Notes: generated by a model not told the origin, from the letters alone. Shown: positions 25,101-37,172, counted from the first letter of the stretch. The stretch is DNA of 64,000 nt from Siniperca chuatsi (GCF_020085105.1 NC_058045.1:4106333-4170332), one strand, 5' to 3'. Made by a program: numbers and translations.

Positions 25101-28100
25101 AGAGTCAGTGATGATAATACTACTGTCGGCATTATCATCATTTATATAGCAAACAGAAACACCTGTATTACAACTACCTATAAGCACTGATGAACATACC
25201 ACAACTTGTAATAACATTATAATAATTGTTACTTAGCACTTAAAAAACATAGTGCAATGTTAAACTATACTAATACCAAACTGGAGATGATCTAATCTGC
25301 CATAAATCACTAAGAGTTAAATGCCAAAACTCTCTCATAAACTAAGTGAATCAGGTCCATATATGGAAATCTATGCAAATCAAAAAAAGAAAAAGGAAAA
25401 AGACATCCTCTTAAATGTTACAAGCTCCACATCATCAGCAGGTATCAGTATGATCTGCTGTTGCCAGTGTTCATTTTTACAGCAGCACTGTTACTCCTCA
25501 TATGTACACATATGTACTGGTAATTGAAACACAATATACAGTATGTAGGTGAAAAACGTTCTGGTATTAATATATTTCAGAGAATCAAAAGACATTAAAA
25601 GGGACAGTTCACCCCAAAATCAAAAATACATATTTTCACTCTTACCTGTAGTGCTATTTATCCATCTAGATTGTTTTGGTGTGAGTTGCTGAGTTTTCAT
25701 GCAGGAACTTTTTTTATTTCTACCGATAGTTCCTACATGAAAAAACTCACAACAAATCTGTGGATTATCTTGAGACTTTTTCACATGTATTTTTTTGGCG
25801 CTTTGAGCACCACAAGCCGAGTGCCATTTAGTCCCATTATATTCAAAAAAGGCACACATCTCTACGGCCGATATCTCCAAAACTCTGCAACTCACACCAA
25901 AACAATCTAGATGGATGAATAGCACTGCAGGTAAGTTGTGTTTTTGCGTGTGGGACATCTCAGGTTTTGTGCCAAATTCCATTTTCTGTATACAAATGTA
26001 AAAATGCTAATACATAGGAATGTACGCAATTCTTATTGCAAACAGAAATTGTTTTATATCAAAAGAGTTTCCCCTCGGGATCAAAGTATTTCTGATTCTG
26101 ATTTGAATTTCTGCTTTCATTTCCGCCCCAATGCACACATGCACACCTATTACTTTCATGTACTTACACATCCAGAGATAATATATCATCTTGCAGACTC
26201 TCTGGTACTCTGGGGGGATTTCCTCTGAGAAGTCCTGATAGAAACATGGTTTGATGGGGAAGCTCTTAGGAAGTGGAGGCCAGTTGTTCTCTTTACCTGT
26301 CAAGACAAGAGACAACATCTAGCCTGTTAGAAAGGAAGAACTTATCTACAAAACACACTTTTCACCACTTCAGGAAGAGAAAGACTACATTTTATTAAAA
26401 AAAACCATGGTGGATATACAAGTAAGTCTCCTGAAGTACTGTTACTGAAACTTGTATTTCATATCAGATGACATTTTAAGCAAAATTTAAAGTCATTTCA
26501 TTTAAAGTCTTAAAATGAAAGAAATGCAATGTTTCCCTTCAGAACACATTATAAATTCAAATAAACACTCATCAAGTGTGTGGGAGTCAATATGGTACTC
26601 CAATTCCAATTTCAGCATGTCTCCTCATTATTCACACAGTAAAAATCAGGAATATTATATTGAGAGTAATATGGGGGAATATTGCTTATTCTGCTTATTT
26701 GTCTGCATGCTTAGTAAGCATGCAGACAAACACAGCTGGTAGATTTCCCATGCTACAGGTTATATACTGTTTACTCTGAAGCAGCAGTTAGATAAGATAT
26801 CTAATGTGTTCTAAGTACAGCATGTGTATTATATATAGACTGCGTTGGCTCTGGACTAACACACTATAAAGTGCTGCTCACACAGCTGATGTATCTTAAG
26901 CTGATGAGAGCATCTGCATACTGTCTCCTCCATCTAGTGAAGCACATACACATCTGTATATAACATTACAATTCTATTAATCATTCTGTCTATTCAAAGT
27001 AATTCAAGCCTAAAATGATAAAATGAAGTTAAAATTGTCTGATTTACAGTTTAAAAAACACATACAGGTTTTAAATAAACAAAGATATAAAAGTAAGAAA
27101 AGCTTCTTTTTTTTTGCGTTTGAGATGCTGTAACCTACAAATGTTTGTTTTTTTTACTTGATAAGTAACTTTAACTAAGAATCGTGTTGAGTAGTTCTGT
27201 GTTGATAAATAATATGTGTTTAACTGATTAACTGATTCAGCAGTGCAGGTCAACATTAACTCAGCAAAACAACATAAAGTTAAAAAAACCCATGTAAATA
27301 TAAAACCAAGCTGAAAGGTGATACATGTGTAGTCGTTCATGGGTGCTACAGCATAGTTTTGTGGGGTTTTATTATGATTATGAGTTTAATATGAATTTTA
27401 TACTCTGCGATAATATCATATAACTAAAAACTAGTTTTTTGGGTGGATGCATGATCTCCTGTAGAACTGATAATGTGGATTTCAGAGCATTTTTCACAGC
27501 CTGTGTGCAGGGATGTGTTTTATATTGTTCTCTCTGATACTACATATGTATACATTGCATATTGCTTTTCTGTCTCATTAAGTTGTGCTGCTTCTGATAG
27601 TACTGCAGAGAGAAGAGAGGAGAGGTTTGTGTCTTTAATGACCTGACGGGCCTCTGCTCTGTAGCTCCTGCTCTCTGCGGTCCAGCTCGGCAGCTTTTCT
27701 CTCCAGCTCCTCCTGCTGCCTCAGCAGATTGGCCTGAGCTGCAGATGCAGTCGCCTGAAAAAGGGAGAGTCAGAAACACTTTACTCAAAAAAAAACCACA
27801 CTGAATGCACAGGAATTTATCTTGGTGACATTAGTGCGGAGACACATCAGCAACTCTCAGGAGTTTCACATTACATATAAATGGTACAGATACAACAGGA
27901 CTTTACACATACTGCAAAATGATTCACTACACATATCAGCCTGCATTATATTTTACATATAACATCTAACATAGGGGTGAGCCACTGTGAACTATTACAG
28001 AAGCTAAATGTAAACATCAACAGCCATTCTGGGCATTGCAAGTGTTTATAAATGGCATACATGTATTTTTAAAAAGGCCACAATACTGTATGTAAGGCCA

Positions 28101-31100
28101 GAAATACATATTTATGATCACCATAGCTGATGTCTGACTTGGCAGAAAAAGGAAGGACTCATGAATATTTATGAGAATTACCAGTGGAACAAAGAGGCTC
28201 ATTATAATATTGTGTAAACTGAGTAGATGTTTGTGAAGCCAGTACTGGTTAGCTCTTTAGCCATCCAGCTATTATAGATATTACATCTACATGTCTAAAA
28301 TAAGCAAACTATTGGCTAAAAGTTCAATTCAGACCGATTACTGCATATGAGATGTTGCTGGACTCTCTATTCTTATGTGTAAGTAAACAATTACTAACTA
28401 AACATGACAACTGTAATAATGCAATTGTACCTTGAGCCACACAGCAATACCATACAGTATCTCTCCAGGTTTCTTAGAAACAGGATGTGTTTAGTCCGTT
28501 ACACCTTTTAGAGGTTAAAATTTGACCTTAAATGATCCATTATGAGTGTATTTGTTTTAACAACAGGCTCAGAAGGCAGCACCAAGATGCATCATCCTCT
28601 AAGTTTGAAAAAGTTGGTTAAGTAGCATCTCAGATATCACATTTAAGGTACATTTTTGGATTTATGATTGCAGTGCTCCCATTAGACCAATTAGTGTGTT
28701 GTTTAATGCAGGAACACAGATTCAAAGACTTTCAGATTCAAGATGTCTTTACTATGATTCAATATCAGGTTTGGACATTTCTTTTGATGGGAACATTATA
28801 AGAAGAATGAACTCCACACCATCCTCTCATTTTGTGTACTACGACACCCAACTCCAGTGAAAATAAAAAAATGTAATTAGGGAAACATATAAACGAGTAA
28901 ATGGAAGTAAATAGGAACTGGTAGAGGATCAGTCAAGAGTGGCTTCTTGGTAGGGCCGTGTTATGTTTTTTTACGAATTTGGTGAATTAATTTAACTTTC
29001 TTTTGATTTTCTGTTTGTTTTGTCACCTTGTACACTCTTCTCTATGTTCACTATGCTTTCTTGTGGGTTAATCATGTTTTGTGTTTTTTGCGCTGGCTTT
29101 ATTTTTGTGGGAAACTGAAGCATACAACTGTACCAACTGTGTGAACAATAACATAGCTGCAATCAAATATACTTAACACACATACAGAGGGACAATACCC
29201 AAGGAAGTGTCCCTCAATCTACGTCTACACAATATTGTTTCCACGACAGGAGATGAGTGGAGGGGTTGGCAGACAGAGAAAGATTCAGTATGGATGACTC
29301 ACCTGTGGACTGGGCTCTGTTGACGGCTGTAACACAGCAGGCTGGTACGTGGAGGCTGGAGTGGTATGACTTGCTAGACTGTCCTGAAAAGTAATAATAA
29401 GCAAACACATGACATGACTGTGAGGAAAAATACAAGGGTGAGACAACAAGAACAAGAGAGACCAAGAAAAACAGGAAAATTATGATGAAAAGGACAAGGA
29501 AATGAAAAGGTAAGGAGAGTAAGTGGAAGCAGGAGGATGGGACAAGAAAAAGTAAAGGAGGAAATTAACAAGGAAGAGGAAAACAAGACCAAAATATACC
29601 GGCAAAACAGCAAGTAGGGCACGGCCTCAAAGAGCAAATAAGAGGAGAAAAAGTGAAGAAAAAATAAAAGGCCAGAAAAGACAAGTGAGAAGAGATTAAT
29701 ACAGGTGGAAGGAAGAGGAGGACCAAGAGAGGACCAAGAAAGCCAAACTAAAGATGACCATGGAGAAGAAAAAGAAACAAACAAGAAGATAATGACAGGT
29801 TTCAGAAGTCTTACTGTGGCAGGGAAAGGGTTGTACTGGTCAACTGGTTCTACGCCGGAGCTGGTCACTTGTGTGACCGAAGGGTCCTGGAACACAACAA
29901 AACGCGCCGCGCATTAAATATCGGTCACTCAGCCAATCACCACAAATACACATAAACCGGACCGGACTTTAACAATAAATTCTGAATCCAATTTCAACTG
30001 CTTGACTTCTGTTATACTCTGCGGACTGTCTTGTTCAAAGACACTAATACAAACGAGACTTGGATAAACTGCATATTGGATATACAGTATATTGAATTTG
30101 GGACCTTACAGGACAGTGTCTCTGACTATTAGGCCAGCCCAAGGTGAGGTTTGGTGATGGGTTAGCAACAAATCAGTGCAGTTATAGAACTGCATTTCTT
30201 GGCATTTAGGTGGATATAACTGTATAGCAAGACCGGTGGGTTTGTTCACACATACTCTAACCTTGACCCTTGATATTTGACCTCTGAAAAACACACACAC
30301 ACACAAAAATATCTATTGCTGTTTATCTTAACATCAGAAGAACTCTTCTTTAGGAACTTTCATTTCCTGAAACACTGAAGATACCTGAGTGACCCCAGAC
30401 TATGAAATCTGGTACCATGCTTTGACCAAGTCATAAAGTGAAGTACAATAACATCCAGTTATTGTTGCAATAACTTCTAAAGGTCTTGATGAATCATTAC
30501 CTGGGAAGGACTCATTTCTTAACAGGAGTTAGGCACAGACCTTTGGTAAACATTAATGGACTCTAGTGGGTTCTGTATGATCGAAGATGTCACAATTAAC
30601 AACTGTTACTAACTGATATGAGGCCACCAACTGCTGAACAGTGAAAGTCTGTGACTAAAGCAGATTCTGCAAGGCTGATGAATTATTATTATTAGCTTAT
30701 GAATTGCATGAATTTTGCAAGACATTCCCTGGCTAAATCAAAGCACTCCTATGACATGAAAAAACTGAAATCCTCACTGGATTTTTAATACCATTTTCCA
30801 GTTGAGAAATATCAGCTAACACGTTTGTTCCTCCTACCATTGGGTTTTCTTTAGAGGACACCAGCCATCAACCCTCCATCTAATGCAATTAATGTGTCAA
30901 ATAAGTTGCTAATAATAAGAGCTGCAACGATTAGTCGATTAATTGATCAACAAAATGAATCGGAAAGAATTTTGGTAAGTGATTAATCGTTTTGTCACTT
31001 ATTGTTATAAGAAAAAAATTCTCTGGATGCCATGCAGCCATGCAGATAGCACATTTGTCTAATACAGTATGTTGTGGTAGTGACCCAATAGCCTCTGATG

Positions 31101-34100
31101 TTCCCCAAGTACCAGGGAGTACGAGTTCCTCTGGGAATTTTTCAAATTCCCCGATAATCACAGTCTGAAATACAAACATCCCATGATATTCAAGATTGTT
31201 TTACTACTAGTCGAAAAGCAAAACAACAACTGACACATCTTATTCTTATTTGCATATCTACAGTGGAGCATTTTTAATGGGTATGTATAAAGATGCAAAT
31301 ATGTAACATTTTATTTCATGATGCCCAAATACACAAATACAGTGCCCAGATTAGAGCTGCGATGATTAGTTGATTAATTGATTAGTCAATCAACGGAAAA
31401 TTTATCTGCAACTGTTTTGATAACGGATTAATCGTTTTAGCCATTTTTCAAGTAAAGATTCCAAACATTTGCTGGTTCCATCTTCTCAAATGTGATGATT
31501 TGCTGCTTTTCTTCATCATATCTGTTTTGAGGACAAAACAGAATGTATTGTTTTTGGCACATCCAACCTGCCCAGCGTTTCAGCTCCTGGTCTTGTTGCG
31601 TTGACCCCCCATTTTAACCACGCAAATTGATTCTGTGGTCAGGGCAAGCTTCTTTCAGCTCTAGCAAAGGTTAAACCCCTCTTGAGCCGTTGTGACCTGG
31701 AGAAATCTATCCATGCTTTTGTTAGTTCCCGCATAGACTACTGTAATGCGCTCTATGTGGGAGTTAACCAAGCTGGTCTTCATGGTTTGCAGCTTGTGCA
31801 AAATGCTGCGGCCCGCCTGCTCACTAACAGTCGGACACACGAGCACATCACACCTGTCCTGTACTCCCTGCACTGGCTCCCTGTCCAGTTCAGAATTCAT
31901 TTTAAAATTTTGACATTTGTTTTTAATGCAGTCAATGGCCTTGCTCCTTCCTATCTGTGTGAGATTTTGAGCCCTCACCGACCCGGCAGAGCTCTACGAT
32001 CTGCTGGGCAACATCTGCTGGAGGTCCTCCGGTCCCGGTGCCGGCAGTGGGACGACCGTTCTTTTGCAGTGGCCGGTCCGAAACTCTGGAACTCTCTGCC
32101 CGTTGACTTATGTTCCATCACTGACCTGCCTTTGTTCAAAGCCAAACTTAAAACCCATTTAGAATAGCTTTTAACACTTAGTGGCCCTGTGACACTTCTC
32201 TTTATCTTAATGTTGTAATGTGCTCTGCTGACCTATTTGTCTACTTTTTTTATTATTTGTTATTATCATTATTTATTTTTTTTTCTTGTTTTCAATGTTG
32301 TACAGCACTTTGGTTCAGTTTCAGTTGTTGGAAGGTGCTATAGAAATAAAGTTTGATTGATTGATTGATTCATCATATCTGATACTAAACAACAATAATA
32401 TAAGCAATTTGAATACAGCACCTTGGGCTGTGGGAAATTATAGGGGGTACTCTATTTTTTGGCTTTTCGTGGACAAAACGATGAATCGATTCATGGCGAA
32501 AATAATCGTCAGTTAAATCGATAATGAAAATAATTATTAGTTGTAGCCCAGATAACACTGCATCTGTCAGCAGTTGTTTTAATAGGAAAGGCAGCAGAAT
32601 GGACTGAGTATTGTAGGGCTTTTGTGAGATTGATATACAATAAAACTAAAATTTTGACAAAGCTAAACCACACTAACAACTGTCAGAACGTTTCTAGAAT
32701 CAATTTCTCCTTTAAAAGTATGAGGAAAGAACAAGAACCTCACACATGATAACCAAGCATCACGTCACTCACTGGCCATGTGATTAAAAGTGCAACCTTA
32801 CTCACTATTACTTATCTGCTCATGACACACCTATAAACATTCCCAGCAGGAAGCTGTGGGATGTCTGAGCAGTTTCACTCCTCAACACTTTGGAGAATAA
32901 ATATCGTTCAATAAACATTAACAGTTAAAAAAAATACAACTAATCACATCTTTTTAGACTATTTGTTAACTGCCAACATGAGACAGGTAATATTTTCTAA
33001 AATATCATCTTTCCATGGTAGGTTTTAGATGACAGATGACATCTTCTAAGAACTCTTTGTTGATCTCTACAGCCTATGGAGATACTCAAAAGAGCGTATT
33101 ATGCAAAATGTATTTACCTCACACCACAGTGTGACAGCAGGAAAAATATCTGCAGAGTCACAACTGAGAGGCTGCTTGTGTCTTTTGATGACACAGCACA
33201 GACAGCAATGAGTGAAGACAGCTATAACCAAATTGATGACCTTAAAGTCTCTGTACCGGGAAACTAGACTTACTGTGATAACACTTGATTGCATAGGTGT
33301 GGCTGTTGCACCCATTTCATAACTACAACTGGATATTCCTACTAAATAGACTTGAGTCACTCTTCATATTGCATGTCACAGCCCTACAGTGCTAACAATT
33401 GTTTTAGAAGTACACGGTCATAAAAGCACACTGAAGATGACTGGGGGGAAAAAAACATGTTTAACTTAAAGGTCACAAAGGGTGCACGTTTTCCTGCTCC
33501 CTCCTGAAATTCTTTCAAAAGTTGTCAACATATCAACTAGTTTAATGTCATCGCAGACTGCAGGCTTGCAAGACTATAACCACTTGATAGTGAACTGCTG
33601 CACGAAAGCATAGACAACATGTTCCAGCTGCTACTAGGTTATTTATTCAGGCACTTTCACACCCAGCAAACAAACAGTGGTCTCCACTGACGTCATGGCC
33701 ATTGTGCACCTGATATAATAAAGTGTGACTCTGCACTACTGTAAAAGTGACTGCATTATGTAATGTCACTGAAATCATAAAATACTTTTCACAGATTCTT
33801 AATTTTGATATGTAGTGTGATAGGAGTAATTTACTGTTACTGTATGTGAAGTGCCGTTGCCCTTCAGCCATTCATTTCTTGTTTTACCATGTAAATGTTT
33901 GTGTCTCTGCAACAAGCTGAACTCCTCTACATTTTGTACTTGACAAATGAGGCAATCCTGATTTTAAAAGATAATTACGGCAAGTGTGTTTAACGGATAT
34001 AAACAGGAAATATTACAGCATACAGACCTAATGTGCTGCTATATTCTAGATTAGATTTTATCTGGTACAGTGTTCAAAGGCACTGTAATCTGGGTGTTCG

Positions 34101-35750
34101 AGCTGCTCAGTGGGCTAAGTCACATATTATAAACTCTCCAGAGTGATTAATACATTAAAATTCAATTAACCTTTTATGTTGCATATCAACCCCTTCCCAT
34201 ATTTCTGAGGAAGGTCCTTGTTACCAAAATATCATGCTTCTAACACTCCTATCAAAGCATAGTAGTAGAGAGGGAGTTGTGCCTGTTAACGGATTGCTTT
34301 TCTTGCAGATTTTCAACTTTAGCTACTTTATACTACATAAAGAGAAATTAAAGATGGAGAAAATATACAGCTTCATGACAACTGCAGACAAGTAGGCCAA
34401 TGTGTTTATGGCTTTACAGCTACAAAGAAAAAACATGGGTCATATCCTTGAGAAAAAATACATGTGTGTGTGTGTGTGTTGGGATGCACGACAGACTCCA
34501 AAGGTTGTCTTAGCAAAAACAAAAAGAAGATTAAACCTACATGTGTGTATATAATAATAATGATAATAATAATAATAATAATAAAAAGATAACTAATAAA
34601 AAAATAAATTTCAACATTTTGTTGAAATCAGTGGGAATTTACCAGGCAGGGAAGGTCTACCAAAAATAACATTTACCGCAGCATAAGTTATGGGAAATGT
34701 AGGATCCAGCATTATTGGAGTTTAAAAGTCAGGATATTTTGCCATTTGCTGCTTCTATTCGGCCAGTTTTCTTTTCGTGTGTTTCTCACAAGTCCCCAAA
34801 CTTTATGAATGTGCAATTTTAAAATCACTGGAGTGCCCCTTTAAAGACCCATGTTGACACAATGTAAGCAATAATAAATTGCATGCAACTTGTCTCAACT
34901 TTGGAGAGTCTGGAATGCATCCTAGTTCTGAAATGGGATGATAACAATACATCCCGAGGATAATTTAATTTCCAGTGCACTTCTAAAATAGTAAATCACG
35001 AAGTCCACATCCTTTGACATTTTCCATCTACATGAAGAAACACTTCCATCTGTAGGCCAGCCACTTTAACATGGAAGCAAAGTGTTTGATGGCCTACTTC
35101 TGAACATTAACTGAACACAGGAGGCCAGCGGTGTTCACAGAAAAGCTATCCAGATTCAATATTTTTTTTAGGACACAACGACAATTAAGTTACGGAGCTT
35201 TTTATAGATTGAATAGACTTCTAGGCCACATCCTGTGCTCCAATGGAGGTACAGTAACGTTAGTGAGACTGAAATTGAGGATCTTGGGTAATGTAGGTGA
35301 CGTTACAGGACTCCAAAATTCTATCAAATCACTTCCAACATATTAGAAAATCTACACAATGATACAAATCCCTTTCAGACTGAATAGTAACAGTAGTTAT
35401 GTGGCTAAAAAGGTTTGACACACATTCCTATTTTGCTACAGCTACAACTTCCTGCAACTAATCTCGCAGACTACCCCGCCCTCTTTTCAAACAAAGTCCG
35501 CTGATTGGTTGACGGATTGTCAATCATACTATCGTTGGCCAATGGCTTTCAAGAGAGCAGGAGTAGAGCCCTCCCCGACATCCACCCAACTTGTTTCCTG
35601 GCGTGCTGGCTACCTTTTAACGAATGATATGTCAGCACCCAGCTCGACTGTGCCTTAGCAGCTACTTAACAGAAGCTAAAACCACACACTTACATTGAAA
35701 GGGTTGTCGCTGGCAGGCTCTGCGAACGGGTTGCTATCAAATCCCGACAT
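18985..35750 (-). CDS. scamp2: Secretory carrier-associated membrane protein 2 (nine coding exons, 326 aa)
   Basis: A tetraspanning membrane protein of post-Golgi recycling vesicles, acting in endocytic and exocytic trafficking. Nine exons join in phase to 326 aa, close to the roughly 329 aa of mammalian SCAMP2. Visible features: three NPF motifs (residues 7-9, 16-18, 38-40) that bind EH-domain proteins; an amphipathic heptad segment (about 78-105, [20 protein letters not shown]); the conserved NNWPPLP and PCFYQDF before the first membrane segment; four hydrophobic segments (about 144-167, 174-196, 210-232, 254-275); and the SCAMP signature [10 protein letters not shown] between segments 2 and 3. 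The C-terminus is the usual cytosolic [12 protein letters not shown] tail. The NPF layout and adjacency to mpi (as SCAMP2-MPI in human 15q24) favour SCAMP2 over SCAMP1. It is divergent from mpi. Confidence 0.95.
20138..20255 (-). CDS. scamp2: scamp2 coding exon 8
   Basis: 118 bp, acceptor CTCCAG, donor GTGAGA, ending in phase 0. Encodes SGWIAAF and the fourth membrane segment ([19 protein letters not shown]). Confidence 0.95.
21877..23230 (+). mobile_element. L2-clade non-LTR retrotransposon, 5'-truncated and broken
   Basis: Decayed reverse transcriptase with the RT core motifs [11 protein letters not shown] and [10 protein letters not shown] (the YADD catalytic box), then a thumb and C-terminal region read in shifted frames: [40 protein letters not shown] and [20 protein letters not shown]. 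The coding trace ends near 22.79 kb and is followed by an about 0.45-kb pyrimidine-rich 3' UTR-like tail. Stops and frameshifts between about 22.2 and 22.4 kb make it inactive. Confidence 0.85.
23283..23390. repeat. Internally deleted tRNA-derived SINE-like fragment
   Basis: GGTAGCCAAATGGTTACAGC resembles the A-box end of a tRNA-derived fish SINE. It is followed almost directly by the AATAAAGGCAAAAA tail common to such repeats, with the B box missing. Tentative. Confidence 0.4.
24279..24380 (-). CDS. scamp2: scamp2 coding exon 7
   Basis: 102 bp, acceptor TTTTTAG, donor GTGAGT. Encodes SDSSFSF plus the Phe-rich third membrane segment and GIPKWGN. Confidence 0.94.
24919..25078 (-). CDS. scamp2: scamp2 coding exon 6
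   Basis: 160 bp, acceptor TCTTCAG, donor GTGAGT. Encodes membrane segments 1-2 ([32 protein letters not shown]) and the [10 protein letters not shown] signature loop. Confidence 0.96.
25598..25940. repeat. GGGACAGTTCACCCC-family inverted repeat (MITE-like)
   Basis: Lies in scamp2 intron 5. The left arm (CTTACCTGTAGTGCTATTTA ... CATCTAGATTGTTTTGGTGT) is repeated inverted at 25.88-25.94 kb. An inner hairpin pairs TTCATGCAGGAACT with AGTTCCTACATGAA. A second copy of the left arm lies at 42.78 kb. Confidence 0.8.
26010..26103 (+). repeat. LINE 3' tail fragment
   Basis: AGTTTCCCCTCGGGATCAAA followed by GTATTTCTGATTCTGA matches the 3' end of the LINE remnant at 63.5 kb. The ATTCTG-repeat tail is typical of a fish non-LTR element. 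Confidence 0.7.
26168..26296 (-). CDS. scamp2: scamp2 coding exon 5
   Basis: 129 bp, phase 1 to phase 1, acceptor TTGACAG, donor GTAAGT. Encodes [20 protein letters not shown] and the start of the first membrane segment (MIYYLWM). Confidence 0.95.
26297..27642. other. scamp2 intron 4
   Basis: 1.3 kb of AT-rich non-coding sequence. A short inverted TTAGTAAGCATGC / GCATGC stretch lies near 26.71 kb; nothing else recognised. Confidence 0.7.
27643..27754 (-). CDS. scamp2: scamp2 coding exon 4
   Basis: 112 bp from acceptor TTTCAG. Encodes the charged heptad segment. Phase forces the 3' junction to G|GTCATT, a weak donor, giving ...[15 protein letters not shown]. The alternative GT four bases upstream would break the frame. 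Confidence 0.85.
27755..29302. other. scamp2 intron 3
   Basis: 1.5 kb of non-coding sequence. No recognisable repeat or gene. Confidence 0.65.
29303..29383 (-). CDS. scamp2: scamp2 coding exon 3
   Basis: 81 bp, phase 0 at both ends, acceptor TTTCAG, donor GTGAGT. Encodes a Ser/Thr/Pro-rich linker ([14 protein letters not shown]) typical of SCAMP2. Confidence 0.93.
29425..29800 (+). repeat. Polypurine (GA-rich) tract in scamp2 intron 2
   Basis: Almost only A and G on the plus strand for about 370 bp, with imperfect AAGAGGA / AGGACCAAGA units. The opposite strand is open for 173 codons purely because of the biased composition. Confidence 0.8.
29815..29886 (-). CDS. scamp2: scamp2 coding exon 2
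   Basis: 72 bp, phase 0 at both ends, acceptor TTCCAG, donor GTAAGA. Encodes [10 protein letters not shown]... and the third NPF (YNPFPAT). Confidence 0.95.
30915..31010. repeat. GGGCTGCAAC-family repeat fragment
   Basis: AGAGCTGCAACGATTAGTCG and GTGATTAATCGTTTTGTCAC are the family's end-type sequences. Confidence 0.65.
31353..32550. repeat. GGGCTGCAAC-family repeat interrupted by an L2 LINE
   Basis: The left part (AGAGCTGCGATGATTAGTTG ... TTCTCAAATGTGATGATTTG) and right part (GGGCTGTGGGAAATTATAGG ... AATAATTATTAGTTGTAGCC) together make one full element with inverted ends. The LINE at 31525-32368 splits it. Confidence 0.82.
31525..32368 (+). mobile_element. L2-clade LINE, 5'-truncated insertion with target-site duplication
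   Basis: Encodes the C-terminal part of an L2-type ORF2 in one open frame: [41 protein letters not shown] and [16 protein letters not shown], ending at a stop near 32167. A 3' UTR with AATAAA and a (TGAT)n tail follows. A 13-bp direct repeat, TTCATCATATCTG, flanks it at 31512-31524 and 32369-32381. This is a young-looking but dead (5'-truncated) copy. Confidence 0.9.
34551..34584. repeat. (TAA)n microsatellite
   Basis: About 11 near-perfect AAT units with one TGA interruption. Confidence 0.9.
35694..35750 (-). CDS. scamp2: scamp2 coding exon 1
   Basis: Starts [19 protein letters not shown] with two NPF motifs. Ends in phase 0 at a GTAAGT donor. Confidence 0.95.
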
Positions 35751-35860
35751 TTTAAAAAAACTGCGTGATGTTTTGTCCTCTCTGAAACGGGTGATAAACA
35801 ACAAACTCTGCTCTGTCGTTGGAGTTGCCTCTCCTGCCACTTCCTCGAATAAGGTTTACA

Positions 35861-35872
35861 GCGCAGGCGCAC
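35861..35872. promoter_or_regulatory. NRF-1-like motif upstream of scamp2
   Basis: GCGCAGGCGCAC, one change from the NRF-1 consensus YGCGCAYGCGCR, lies about 110 bp upstream of the scamp2 ATG. An ETS-like CACTTCCT is 20 bp away. Plausible TATA-less promoter; not tested. Confidence 0.4.
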
Positions 35873-37172
35873 TGAACCAGCTGGACAATGACGTGTATGT
35901 CAGTTGACAGACATACGACGAAGCAAAGCGCGCCACCTGTGGATTTCACTTCAGTAATGCAACGTTAATGTAAAGATTTCATGTGTAAAATGCTTCTTTA
36001 AAATGTTCTTCATTCCACCGCCAAGTAGCGTCGTTCTTGTAATGGATGGCTCCACAGTGTGGTTGCTAAGCGACAGTAAGAACTGGTATATTGTCAAGAG
36101 ATGACGGTTAAAGAGTTTTAGGCTACATAAACCCTTGGATGTTTATTTGAGAGAAGCAAAAAAATATATTTTTTTATTAAAATAAATTAAAGGGGCCATA
36201 AATGAGCACTACTCAGGCTCAGCCCATGAAAACAGCTGTATTATCTCTAATGTGGCTCTGGTGGGAGCTTTCTGAAGTAGAAAACAACTCTGATAATGTT
36301 ATCAGGCCTAACTTGAGTTATAGCTTGAGCTATATATAATAGCCTATTTAATAATAACTGACTGAAAACCTGCGTTATGAAGTGGCCTGGGTGCATGGAG
36401 TTTGAAAGACAAGGGCATTTAAACTCAACAGAAGAAGAAGAAGAAGACAAGGGCATTTAACAGGTAGGGAAGGTCTGATGAAAGATGCTTTTGTGTTGCA
36501 TTATGGGAAGTGTAGGATACAGCATTTTTGACTTGACTGATAAGACTAAAAGTAAGGATATCTCAACCTCTGCTGCATCGATTTTGACAATTATTTTTTT
36601 TTTATCTGTCTCTCGCAAATCTCACAACTTAATGGAAGTGCAATACTAAATTGCAAGAGCACCCCTTTAAGGCAGGGAGCTGCTAATGTGGATGGACAGC
36701 TTATGTGTGGTTCTCAGCACTGAGTTTAATGTCCAAGGACAGCACCTACCTTATCACCTAGTATCACTCCTAACTAGATTGGTGTGATATTCCCACAGAG
36801 AGCTTTATGGTTTTGCTAAGTATTTTTTCTCTTTATTGAACGCAGAACAAACAATGCAGAAAACAAAACAACAATATGGGCCAATACAGTAGACTGTAGA
36901 CTGTGAAATAAATTCATTACACCATCACATCAGAGATCTATTTCAATAGTTATATGTAAAAGAAAAAAATAGCAATAAAATTAAATAATATGCATAAATA
37001 AATAGATAAATACATAAATAAAATGCAAAACAAAAATGAAGTAGGGCTAACATACAAAAATAATCATCAAAACATTGAAATTAATTAAAATGAAACGTTG
37101 TGTACTTTTTTATTTTCAATGGTTCACATAGATGATTGGGGTTTTTTTTTTTACATTTTTATAGTAGCATAT

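Larger units (their letters stand above)
29887..35693. other. scamp2 intron 1, repeat-rich
   Basis: 5.8-kb first intron. It holds a GGGCTGCAAC-family fragment, a second family copy split by an L2 insertion, a (TAA)n tract and a repeat near 34.63-34.85 kb whose end (CTGGAGTGCCCCTTTAAAG) resembles that near 36.65 kb. No alternative coding exon seen. Confidence 0.65.

Noticed and set aside
29374..29895. 173-codon minus-strand ORF rich in Leu, Phe and Ser
   Set aside because: It reads through scamp2 exon 2 and the pyrimidine strand of a polypurine tract. The openness is due to composition.
35495..35545. Two CCAAT boxes (ATTGGTT and GGCCAAT) near 35.5 kb
   Set aside because: They lie inside scamp2 intron 1, downstream of its start codon. 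They might be promoter remnants or function with an alternative start, but nothing else supports it.
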